DNA of 64,000 nucleotides from Riptortus pedestris. Lineage: Eukaryota > Arthropoda > Insecta > Hemiptera > Alydidae. The position numbers were made by a program, and so were the translations under genes. The stretch lies in NCBI GenBank assembly GCA_019009955.1, contig CM032231.1, positions 88,070,501 through 88,134,500 on the forward strand. The letters are read 5' to 3'. The notes under the pieces were generated by a model. The model saw only the letters and a program-made list of their open reading frames with translations, was not told where the DNA came from and ran no database searches. Each line of letters starts with the position of its first letter. Positions within the stretch are counted from its first letter, which is position 1. Of this stretch, positions 42,901-46,750 are shown in pieces.

Positions 42901-45342
42901 ATAAGTGTTCCGTAAAAAAACGCACAAAGATAAAAACTGACAGACCAACGTTTAACGAAATAAAAACATAGTTGATATAAAAGAACAATCTAATAAATTT
43001 CAAGCATCTCTTAAAAGTTAAGATCCCTTTTATGTCACTAATGAAATACTTAGCAAACATAGAATAAAAACATAGCAGCTGCTTTGTAATCAGTCCAATA
43101 TAAATAAACAAGTAGTACCAGAAGGGAGTTCATTTTAAATTGTGAGTTATTACAAAACCCCGTCATGCAGGTGCTGCTTTAAGTGTGTTACTCTATGCAA
43201 CGGTGATGCCCCTCGACTCCCATAATAAGAAACCTATGTAAATAGCAATTGAAATTTAAACTGGAAACATGTGTTTATAGAAGGGTTCAGTTCTTTTAAT
43301 TTAAAATCACATGAATGGAAAAGGGGGATTACCAAATGGCAAATCTGTTGTGGGCCCCACGTGACTTCCTTGCACACCAATTGCATTAAATAAACAAAGC
43401 GTTTGGTTGCATTTCATTTAAAATTATTAGATTTAAAATTGATATAAGATATCTCCAATTCCAATGCAACGGATCGAAAAATGTCATAAACAATAATTTA
43501 CAAATCTTTTCATGATAAACAAAGATCTTACACAAATTGTTTACCTCTAATGCGTTCGGAGACATTGGATATTATTTATTTTCGCCCTCTCCTCTCCATC
43601 TCAAGCGATTTTAGTCAAGATGTAAAAACTAGACGTACAACAACCCCAACTATGAAATTTCAACAATCTAAGACTAGTCGATTTTGAGTTTTGCGAGATA
43701 CGTACAAATATCACACCTAAATTAGTCAAAATGGGTCCAAGAATGGTAAAAATGGATATTTCCGTGGAAATATGAAAACCGAAAATTAACGCGATTACAA
43801 ATTTCCCTTACTTCATTCAAGGAGAAAAGTCCGTCACGCAAGGGCTGAGCAAACTAAGCAGACTTCCCAGTGAAGTTTTACACTAGATAAGTGAACAAAT
43901 ACAAATGACAATGAGAAATCATCCAGTTAGTTTACATTTTAATAACCTCCACAACAAAAATCGCCTGACTCATAATAAAGGCGATAATTTGAATTTTCAA
44001 AATTCTTCCTTTAACACCCCCCCCCCCCAATATTCACTCCTGATTTCAGCCATTAACTAATATGATCGTTAGTGTGTAAACAGTAAAAGAAATATATATT
44101 TTTGATTTTATTTGCAATAAGATTTGTTCTATACAATCCGACGTATAATAACGATGATATTTCCAATTTTCGAAATTCCCCCCTTCCACTGGGTCGATTA
44201 AAGCCATTAATGAACTCGACCTTTTCTTTTGTAAGAAACTCTTATATATCGTTGGAAAAAGCAGCACAGGTAGACCCATGAAAAAAAGTATGGGATGCAA
44301 ATTTCATTAGAAGCTGTAAAGCTTTACTTTTGTAAGAAACGCTTATATATCGTTGGAAAAAGCAGCACAGGTAGACCCATCAAAAAAATTATGGGATGCA
44401 AATTTCATTAGAAGCTGTAAAGCTTTACTTTTGTAAGAAACGCTTATATATCGAGTTTGGTTTCGATCGAATACGAATTGCTAGAGTGGCAACTGACAAG
44501 TGTATATATATATATAAAGGTTTGGAAAATCGTGTCATGAGTACGGCCTCAATAGCCGATTTCCCTTAATGGAAATCTGCTAAACGTTGTTGGAACAATA
44601 ACCAAACTGATAAGAGTCTATAATAAATTGTAGAAATAATTAAAGGTGAGAGATAAAATTTCTCCTTTTAGGTGCCTTGGGGAACTTCTTGTGACTCTCA
44701 GGCAAGGCACTACAATAGCAGAGTAGTAGCTGCAAAACCTCAAGAGGTGATTTTCCGCTACAAATAAATGTTAGCTTCCTTTTTATTAAATAATATAATA
44801 TGTTGGCTATTTATTTATTCTAACGATAAATTATAGAAAGCGATAATGACTTCCAGTGGAGAAGTTTGATCATAGCAGAGTATTTCCTCTGATATAGCAG
44901 TAAAATATGAACTGACTTTTTAAAACAATATTTATTATATAAGGACACTGGGAAACTGATGCCCTATAGAAGATCACCAATTTAAAATACACGTGCACAC
45001 GTGCGTATGTTAGAGCACTTATAATTGGTTAATTGTTCCTCCTCTCCTCAGAAGACAAGAAAATTACACATTGAATAAGAGAGAATAAGAATATGTGAAC
45101 TAAAATTATAAGTCAGTCCAATTAAAACGACAGCAACTTAAGAAATATGAGCAAACAGATAGACAGCAGGTCTCAACGACTTGGGCTAAAACACAAGTAA
45201 TTATAAAATTAATTCACCTGGCCTGAGCTTTTTCCATGACATGACACTGTATGTGACATCATTGAAGTTAATGTTGACAGCCGGGCGGCGTGGAAAGGGG
45301 TCTTTCTTGATGTCTGTTTTCATTGTTCCCATTCGATCATTC
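5263..45342 (-). CDS. ABCG1/ABCG4-like half-transporter gene, 11 coding exons (5' end incomplete)
   Basis: This gene encodes an ABC half-transporter of subfamily G, which works as a dimer and uses ATP to export substrates, in this clade typically sterols or other lipids, across a membrane. Coding exons in transcript order are 45342-45218, 20960-20843, 17671-17470, 15104-14959, 14082-13844, 12356-12240, 11346-11189, 10248-10080, 9084-8984, 5956-5801 and 5601-5263. All introns read GT-AG and all codon phases join, giving 1,860 coding bases from the first ATG of the first exon (619 residues), normal for the family. Walker [10 protein letters not shown] lies at residues 61-69, the Q-loop near 111, LSGGQ at 166-170, Walker B VIFLDE at 186-191, the D-loop GLDS at 195-198 and the H-loop histidine at 223. 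About six membrane segments follow from residue 366. Nucleotide domain before membrane domain is the ABCG order. Assignment to the ABCG1/4 clade rests on HLKL, NPADF and IEVASG motifs. The exact orthologue is not determined. Confidence 0.93.
5801..5956 (-). CDS. ABCG exon 10: membrane segments 3-4
   Basis: The exon has 156 bases, phase 0 at both ends, with acceptor CTTTTAG and donor ACT|GTAAGT. It encodes residues 456-507: [18 protein letters not shown], a short loop, then a hydrophobic helix [20 protein letters not shown] that ends GALLPIT. Confidence 0.94.
7009..7054. repeat. (TA)n microsatellite
   Basis: About 23 TA units directly abut the head of a family-B repeat. A second (TA)n array (8916-8969) bounds its other end, so the element probably inserted into, or carries, TA-rich ends. 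Confidence 0.95.
7054..8915 (+). repeat. Family-B dispersed repeat, copy 1 (1.86 kb)
   Basis: It starts ACTAGCTAAGGTACCCGGCG, where GGTACCCGGCGATGACCGGG is nearly self-complementary, and ends with a tract containing AACAAACAAACACAC, ATGCAGTTATGGTGTC and CAGACAGAGGTTAC. Internally a unit of about 290 bp is repeated three times, anchored by ACAAAAGTT at 7996, 8282 and 8574. No long reading frame is present, so it is non-autonomous. It lies in intron 10 of the ABCG gene (between 5957 and 8983). The class is unresolved. A second full copy is at 33927-35800. Confidence 0.85.
8984..9084 (-). CDS. ABCG exon 9: re-entry into membrane segment 3
   Basis: The exon has 101 bases with acceptor TTTTAG and donor CAG|GTATGA. 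It encodes [20 protein letters not shown] and the start of the third hydrophobic helix, ending VEVPFQ (residue 455). The E-REH-N-WYS pattern is a conserved ABCG signature. A (TA)n array and a family-B repeat lie directly downstream of the donor. Confidence 0.95.
9087..9909. other. Intron sequence, nothing recognised
   Basis: This is the 5' part of the intron between exons 8 and 9. It is AT-rich, with no motif or repeat that I could match elsewhere in the window. Confidence 0.5.
9910..10005. repeat. Long near-perfect inverted repeat (hairpin)
   Basis: The left arm 9910-9953 and right arm 9968-10005 are reverse complements over 38 bases, except for two extra GTC triplets in the left arm. They are separated by a 14-base loop. 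The arms are GC-rich (CTCTCGGTGGAGACCGTCG), unlike their surroundings. The motif CCACAATGTTTA occurs just before (about 9858) and again directly after the hairpin (about 10006), like a target duplication flanking about 140 bp. Confidence 0.9.
10080..10248 (-). CDS. ABCG exon 8: membrane segments 1-2
   Basis: The exon has 169 bases with acceptor TTTTCAG and donor T|GTAAGT. It encodes residues 366-421, [20 protein letters not shown] then YQGVGNN, followed by a second hydrophobic run through TVLLS. The GxLY/GVGN pattern between the first two membrane helices is typical of ABCG1/4. The split Phe codon with exon 9 restores the motif SFPLE. Confidence 0.94.
11189..11346 (-). CDS. ABCG exon 7: linker to the first membrane segment
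   Basis: The exon has 158 bases with acceptor TTTTAG and donor TTT|GTAAGT. It encodes residues 314-365: a basic and acidic linker followed by [20 protein letters not shown], the connecting helix that leads into the membrane domain of ABCG proteins. Confidence 0.9.
12240..12356 (-). CDS. ABCG exon 6: linker
   Basis: The exon has 117 bases with acceptor ATTATAG and donor G|GTAAAT. It encodes [19 protein letters not shown], the conserved start of the cytoplasmic linker, and then a low-complexity polar stretch to residue 313. Both split codons (Leu at the start, Gly at the end) resolve in frame. Confidence 0.9.
13844..14082 (-). CDS. ABCG exon 5: D-loop and H-loop
   Basis: The exon has 239 bases with acceptor TTTAG and donor C|GTAAGT. 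It begins GLDSAS (D-loop), continues through TIHQPS with the switch histidine at residue 223, and ends PPYHNPADF, a family hallmark just after the nucleotide-binding core. A second AG two bases into the exon would break the frame, which supports the acceptor chosen. Confidence 0.95.
14959..15104 (-). CDS. ABCG exon 4: signature motif and Walker B
   Basis: The exon has 146 bases with acceptor TTTTCAG and donor AC|GTAGGT. It encodes residues 146-193, with the ABC signature [16 protein letters not shown] and the Walker B segment [10 protein letters not shown], which carries the catalytic Glu at residue 191. The split codon with exon 5 gives Thr, so the motif reads DEPTTGLDS. Confidence 0.96.
15105..16382. 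other. Intron 3, 5' part (introns numbered by visible coding exons)
   Basis: This is AT-rich intron. The stretch about 15790-15960 (TCTCAGTTAACATTCAGTTAG and flanks) resembles the interior of family A and is probably a decayed fragment. Nothing else was recognised. Confidence 0.4.
16383..17104 (-). repeat. Family-A repeat, near full-length copy
   Basis: On the plus strand it begins with the palindrome CCCCTTGAGGGAAATCAGC, followed by TATTGAGGTCGTACTCATGA. It ends GGGAAATCTGCTTAGTTTAC, then the 5' terminus of the family, a diverged CAGCCCCTGCGTGACG. The core holds (TA)n then (GT)n at about 16506-16588. It lies in the intron between exons 3 and 4. Confidence 0.85.
17105..17469. other. Intron 3, 3' part
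   Basis: About 17190-17350 is more GC-rich than the surrounding intron and contains no frame or repeat I recognise. Confidence 0.35.
17470..17671 (-). CDS. ABCG exon 3: Q-loop region
   Basis: The exon has 202 bases between acceptor TTCCAG and donor AAG|GTATCC. It encodes residues 79-145, including SIMVNGE, the Q-loop segment [11 protein letters not shown] and the ABCG-typical AVHLKL motif. It completes the Thr codon begun in exon 2 and ends in phase 0. Confidence 0.95.
17672..19005. other. Intron 2, 3' part
   Basis: This is AT-rich intron. A piece at about 18700-18900 carries family-A interior sequence (GGGGGTTTACAGAAG, CTAAACCCCCCTCCCCTGG). The stretch 18220-18310 resembles pieces near 2170-2270 and 43205-43290, suggesting another old dispersed repeat. 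Confidence 0.4.
19006..20013 (+). repeat. Family-A repeat copy
   Basis: The 5' end reads CATGCAGGGGCTGCCCAAAC, then TAGATTTCCC. The 3' end reads ACCTCAATAGCTGATTTCCC, then TTAAGAGAAATCTGCTAAAA. The core has a (TG)n array at about 19878-19903. It is about 1 kb in intron 2. Confidence 0.85.
20084..20283 (-). repeat. tRNA-derived SINE, copy 1
   Basis: The minus strand reads TTAGGGCGTTGGTCTTAATC (A-box-like), then GGGTTCGATTCCCGCC (B box), like a tRNA-Leu head with its long variable arm. A body containing GCTAGAAAAGGGTGGTAACC and GATTAGCCAGAGTAGC follows. An unrelated body fused to a tRNA-like head marks this as a SINE rather than a tRNA gene. Relatives lie at 32215-32312, 41583-41785 and 60503-60718. 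Confidence 0.85.
20284..20842. other. Intron 2, 5' part
   Basis: This is AT-rich intron adjoining the exon 2 donor. A short family-A-like piece (CGAATATTAACCGAG) occurs near 20330. Otherwise nothing was recognised. Confidence 0.4.
20843..20960 (-). CDS. ABCG exon 2: Walker A
   Basis: The acceptor TTTGTTACAG and donor AC|GTCAGT bound 118 bases. The exon encodes [13 protein letters not shown] and then the ATP-binding P-loop GPSGAGKST (residues 61-69), ending LLNILAGY with a split Thr codon. This is the most conserved nucleotide-binding stretch of the gene. A 24-kb intron separates it from the preceding coding exon. Confidence 0.95.
20961..21547. other. Intron 1, acceptor-proximal end
   Basis: This is the 3' end of the 24-kb intron, ending in the polypyrimidine tract and acceptor of exon 2. 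No repeat was matched before the minisatellite starts. Confidence 0.5.
21548..22735. repeat. 60-bp minisatellite, about 20 units
   Basis: Tandem units of about 59-60 bp share GGTCAAGATGCGACGTG, TTTCGTAAAACCAAA and GATGCATAAYGG. Units alternate between variants (ATTTGGGAGG and ATGTGAGAGGG). A three-unit block of about 178 bp is duplicated: 22201-22379 matches 22380-22557 more closely than adjacent single units match each other, so a higher-order repeat exists. Open frames within it are a by-product of the repeat and are not called as genes. Confidence 0.95.
22905..23646 (+). repeat. Family-A repeat copy, 3' end clipped
   Basis: The 5' terminus reads GTCACGCAGAGGCTGCG, then TAGATTTCCCACG. The core has (TA)n then (GA)n at 23452-23527. 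The 3' end reaches GATTTCCTCTAAGGGAAA and is then abutted directly by the 5' terminus of the next copy, giving a head-to-tail pair. Confidence 0.85.
24139..24701 (-). mobile_element. Internally deleted mariner element
   Basis: The inverted ends are CGAGGGGTGTACAGAA on the left and its complement at 24686-24701, flanked by TA. At 563 bp it is less than half the usual 1.3 kb of mariner elements. It is inserted inside a TA array in a family-A repeat. Since it has ends but no catalytic domain, it could only move if supplied with transposase. Confidence 0.92.
24201..24521 (-). pseudogene. mariner transposase remnant (DNA-binding half)
   Basis: The frame encodes 106 residues starting [20 protein letters not shown], the first helix-turn-helix region of mariner transposases, then [20 protein letters not shown] and DDDRSGWPS. 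After about residue 80 (ENLVM) the frame jumps into an out-of-frame copy of the transposase C-terminus. The whole DDD catalytic core is therefore missing through an internal deletion. The product, if made, could bind element ends but not cut them. Confidence 0.9.
24859..25610. other. Intron 1 spacer
   Basis: This lies between a family-A repeat and an LTR. No gene or repeat was recognised. Confidence 0.4.
25611..25782 (-). repeat. 3' LTR of a broken gypsy-type element
   Basis: On the minus strand it starts TGTGGTGTATCAATACAC and ends ATATTACA, with TG...CA ends. It is preceded by a polypurine tract CTTTAAAGGGGGAGAAT at 25783-25799. A related direct repeat lies at 26505-26699. Confidence 0.85.
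25783..26504 (-). mobile_element. Internal region of a deleted gypsy-type LTR retrotransposon
   Basis: Reading on the minus strand, a primer-site-like TTGGTGACGAG follows the 5' LTR, then a gag start at 26481. At the other end is a short frame ending [12 protein letters not shown] against the polypurine tract, likely the end of pol. All of protease, reverse transcriptase and integrase is absent. Family-A fragments occupy the middle (about 25877-26130 and 26277-26332). Confidence 0.8.
26350..26481 (-). pseudogene. gag N-terminal fragment
   Basis: This is a 43-residue frame starting [15 protein letters not shown] and running to [16 protein letters not shown]. The I-G-x-V-x-E-F-x-L-K-T-D-W pattern near the start is typical of gag polyproteins of gypsy-type elements, with about 26 residues before it. 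It stops early and then runs into a family-A repeat end, so it is a truncated relic. Confidence 0.65.
26505..26699 (-). repeat. 5' LTR of the broken gypsy-type element
   Basis: It is about 195 bp and aligns along its length with 25611-25782. A duplicated ATATGTTAAATAGACTTTTT segment makes it longer. TG...CA ends are present. No matching 4-6 bp target duplication was seen around the pair. Confidence 0.82.
26700..27160 (-). repeat. Family-A repeat, 5' half
   Basis: From about 26810 to 27157 the plus strand carries family interior sequence (AATATCTCCGTTATTATGAG) and ends GGGAAATCTGCTTAGTTAAG, then CAGCCCCTGTGGGACGGAC. The 3' half is missing. About 26700-26810 is unassigned. Confidence 0.75.
27161..27639. 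other. Intron 1 spacer
   Basis: This segment is somewhat less AT-rich. It holds no recognised gene or repeat. Confidence 0.35.
27640..27990 (+). repeat. Family-A repeat, 3' half
   Basis: It holds family interior sequence with AAATATCTCGGTCAATA, then the 3' terminus TGTACAACCTCAAATAACTG and CCTAAGGGAAATCTACTAAA. The 5' half and microsatellite core are lost. Confidence 0.75.
28391..29668 (+). mobile_element. Tc1-like DNA transposon, decayed
   Basis: The two outer boundaries carry weakly matching inverted sequences (CACTGTGGTCAGAATAAT on the left, and ATGACCACTACTGTATATAC on the right). Between them is a frameshifted Tc1 transposase. Boundaries are approximate and no TA duplication could be confirmed. 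Confidence 0.7.
28447..29367 (+). pseudogene. Tc1-type transposase pseudogene with a probable intron
   Basis: The N-terminal part reads [14 protein letters not shown] then [20 protein letters not shown] (helix-turn-helix). After a frameshift at about 28668 comes [17 protein letters not shown] with the first catalytic Asp. A second frameshift leads to [13 protein letters not shown] (second Asp), and the last block reads [17 protein letters not shown] with the catalytic Glu, ending at 29367. Between the Ser codon and VKQFLTENK lie 88 bases with GTAAGT and TTGGATAG ends. Removing them leaves exactly 34 residues between the second Asp and the Glu (DD34E), so this looks like a real intron. Confidence 0.85.
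29669..30762. repeat. Family-A fragments in intron 1
   Basis: About 29785-30262 carries interior and 3'-terminal family-A sequence in plus orientation: ATCTCATCAGTAGGATCGAT and, at the end, CTTAAGGGAAATCTGCTAAA. The rest shows nothing recognised. Confidence 0.5.
30763..30809 (-). repeat. Family-A 5' terminus, isolated
   Basis: GGAAATCTGCTTAGTTTACG, then a diverged GCATCTCTCGTGTGATGGAC and a T-rich tail, matches only the first 45 bases of family A in reverse. Confidence 0.7.
30810..32214. other. Intron 1 spacer
   Basis: About 30860-31220 is less AT-rich than its surroundings and may be part of an unrecognised element. The open frames here show no family motif. Confidence 0.35.
32215..32312 (+). 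repeat. tRNA-derived SINE, 5'-truncated copy
   Basis: It matches only the 3' body (GCTAGAAAAGGGTGGTAACC, then AATTAGCCTGAGTTGC) and ends in an (AAT)n tail at about 32287-32312. The tRNA-like head is absent, as expected from incomplete reverse transcription. Confidence 0.8.
32313..33229. other. Intron 1 spacer
   Basis: No gene, repeat or structured element was recognised here. Confidence 0.4.
33230..33662 (-). repeat. Two family-A 3' termini and a microsatellite
   Basis: ATTTTCCTTAAGGAAAATCA with TTGAGGATGTACTCATCATG at 33236-33285, and GTGAAATCAGCTATGGAGG with a following CATCGATCCTACCCAGG at 33484-33562, are two separate 3' ends in minus orientation. (CA)n and (TA)n follow to 33662. Confidence 0.7.
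33889..33927. repeat. (TA)n microsatellite
   Basis: About 19 TA units abut the family-B head, exactly as at 7009-7054. Confidence 0.95.
33927..35800 (+). repeat. Family-B dispersed repeat, copy 2 (1.87 kb)
   Basis: It has the same head (ACTAGCTAAGGTACCCGGCG, then ATGCCCGGG) and same end (ACAGACAGAGGTTACAATTT) as 7054-8915. The internal unit, about 298 bp here, occurs three times, anchored at 34855, 35153 and 35451. The first third is collinear with copy 1. A short (TA)n follows its 3' end. Confidence 0.88.
35801..39160. other. Intron 1 spacer, no supported gene
   Basis: About 36050-36900 and 37340-37600 are richer in GC than the surroundings and contain moderate open frames on both strands, none with a motif I recognise. 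A weak exon-like interval at 37362-37471 (acceptor CGTTTGCAG, donor GGAAGTAAGT) is possible on the plus strand. A (TA/TG)n-like stretch is at 37024-37060. Confidence 0.3.
39161..39462 (+). repeat. Family-A 3' half, upstream member of a tandem pair
   Basis: It includes TTTGGTAACGATCAAGCAAA, ATGTTCAATAGCTGATTTAC, then TTCGGGAAAATCTGC. About ten A-rich bases later the next copy's 5' terminus begins. Confidence 0.7.
39473..40419 (+). repeat. Family-A repeat, near full-length reference copy
   Basis: The 5' end reads TCCGTCACGCAGGGGCTGC, where ACGCAG-GGG-CTGCGT can form a hairpin, followed by AACTAAGCAGATTTGCCC. The 3' end reads CCCAATAGCTGATTTCCC, then TTGAGGGAAATCTGCTAA, a palindrome. The core is a short TA/GA-rich stretch. 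It has no coding frame. It is the best-preserved copy for defining the family (about 950 bp). Confidence 0.88.
40420..41582. other. Intron 1 spacer
   Basis: This is AT-rich sequence with no recognised gene. An 83-residue frame at 40515-40766 (minus) shows no known motif. Confidence 0.4.
41583..41785 (-). repeat. tRNA-derived SINE, copy 3
   Basis: The minus strand carries GGCCTCTTAATCTCACATGG, the B-box-like GAGTTCGATTC, the body GGCTAGAAAAGGGTGG, and a tail with TGATAAATAATAAAAAA. It is diverged from copy 1 but collinear throughout. Confidence 0.83.
41786..43825. other. Intron 1 spacer with minor repeat pieces
   Basis: A short (TA)n plus A18 run lies at about 42690-42721. A single family-A motif (ATGGGAAATCTGC) occurs near 42759 and a 5'-end-like CCCGTCATGCAGGTGCTGC near 43158. 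No gene was recognised. Confidence 0.4.
43826..44584 (+). repeat. Family-A repeat copy with a 101-bp internal duplication
   Basis: The 5' end reads GTCCGTCACGCAAGGGCTG and the 3' end reads CCGATTTCCCTTAATGGAAA, then TCTGCTAAA. Inside, 44231-44331 and 44332-44432 are tandem copies of a 101-bp module (TTGGAAAAAGCAGCACAGGT and flanks) absent from other family-A copies. Each is bounded by family sequence GTAAGAAACGCTTATATATC. Confidence 0.88.
44585..45217. other. Intron 1, donor-proximal end
   Basis: No repeat or gene was recognised between the family-A copy and the donor of the first visible exon. Confidence 0.45.
45218..45342 (-). CDS. ABCG exon 1 of those seen: N-terminus with RPAVNINF motif
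   Basis: A T-rich tract ending TTTTTTGTAG forms the acceptor, and the donor is G|GTGAAT. The exon carries one base of a split codon, 41 codons, then one base. It reads [14 protein letters not shown], then [19 protein letters not shown], the conserved opening beta-strand region of ABCG nucleotide domains. Two in-frame ATGs, at codons 4 and 7, are possible starts. I numbered residues from the first. Because a good acceptor precedes the exon, transcription begins further upstream and an earlier in-frame start cannot be excluded. The final G joins AG of the next exon to make Glu. Confidence 0.85.
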
Positions 45343-46500
45343 CTACAAAAAAGACAAAATACTATAACATATATTTTCAGATATATACAAAAAGGTTACA
45401 AAGATCCTATGAGAAGAATAATAATAAAAAAAAGAAGAAGAAGAAATTTTCAATTCTAGAGTTAAAAAAGATGATCGAACTATATACGTACACGTGTATG
45501 TGTGCGTACACATACATACTGTATATTTTACACTGTTATACAGGCAAAGTATTACATCTGACTACTATGAATGTATTTTAGAGAACTATGGAGGAAAAGG
45601 TGAATAATTGGGTTCTTGTACCCATGTTATGTTGCAAATGTAAGCAAGATGCAAAATGTATATAGCTTTAAAACTTTCGACGACAGTAGTTGAAAATGTA
45701 CGAATTATGTTTGAGATATTAATATTAAATCAAGAATATTAAAATGCTATAGAAAATCCCATAGTCTTAAAGGGCCAACATACTTGAGCAGACCATTGAG
45801 AACTCTAATAATGGTATTAGCACTATCGTTTTATTAAAATCATTGATTGACATTGGTTGCTGATGAGTAATTACATCAAAGTATCGTTCATAAATAGCCT
45901 TCACAGAAATTCAAATACACAATGATGATTACTAGAACCACGATAGATTTACTTGAATTATGAAGGTCAATTTGTATTTCTTTTTTAATGATGGTAAATT
46001 AGTTCTGGCTGTTGAAATGCACGAAGTTTCTCAAATTTTAGTTATTCTGATAAATGCTCATAACGGTATATGTTATTATTTTTATATCAATGTTCATAAA
46101 ATACAAAATTTATTCATAAAATACCAACTTTCTTGACCTATAAATATTTTGGGCGCGTTGTCTTCAGGTTGTTAGCCAGTGAGAGACGAGAGATTCAGTT
46201 ATTAAATAAATCCTCTTGGCCAAGCACGTTTAGTTCTTTCAGTTGCCGTTTTAGATTGCATTCTCAAAAACAGGGAGTGCTGGCGGTATGAGTCCTTAAA
46301 CTGTTTAGTAGCCCAGAAACATTAGAATAAATAGTTCTCATAAATTAATTCTATTTTATTTTTTCACCCATTTTGGACCCAAAATTTGGAGCACTGCACA
46401 TTAATTTTCAGTGGATGCGAAGTCAGCAGTGCTAACACTGCTATTTACTTATTAATTGGCTGAATGTCGCTCTCAGCAGAAGTTGAGAATGACACGATTT
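45343..46500. other. Upstream intron or 5' flank
   Basis: This begins with the pyrimidine tract of the exon at 45218-45342. About 46138-46400 has TATAAATA, then TCAGTT about 60 bases on, and later AATAAATAG, an order seen in LTR promoters. The ends of an LTR could not be fixed. Confidence 0.35.
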
Positions 46501-46553
46501 TCTAAAAATTTCCTCAAGATTATATTGATCCTATCTAGAAGATGAAGAGCAAT

Positions 46554-46608
<55 letters not shown>

Positions 46609-46750
46609 CTGTTCGAGATCTAGCAAACGCAATTTTTGTTTGATTGTTACTAAATTCGATAATAAAATGTTTAATGAAAAAATAAAGATCAAGTTCGTTA
46701 AAGGCCTGTAATCGGACCTGTGAGAGGGGGAGTTAAGAGGGAGGAATAGG
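46501..46750 (-). repeat. Diverged family-A fragment with (TA)n(GT)n core
   Basis: It retains TTGATCCTATCTAGAAGATG, the (TA)n(GT)n array at 46557-46607, and GATCAAGTTCGTTAAAGGCC. Both termini are eroded. Confidence 0.6.
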
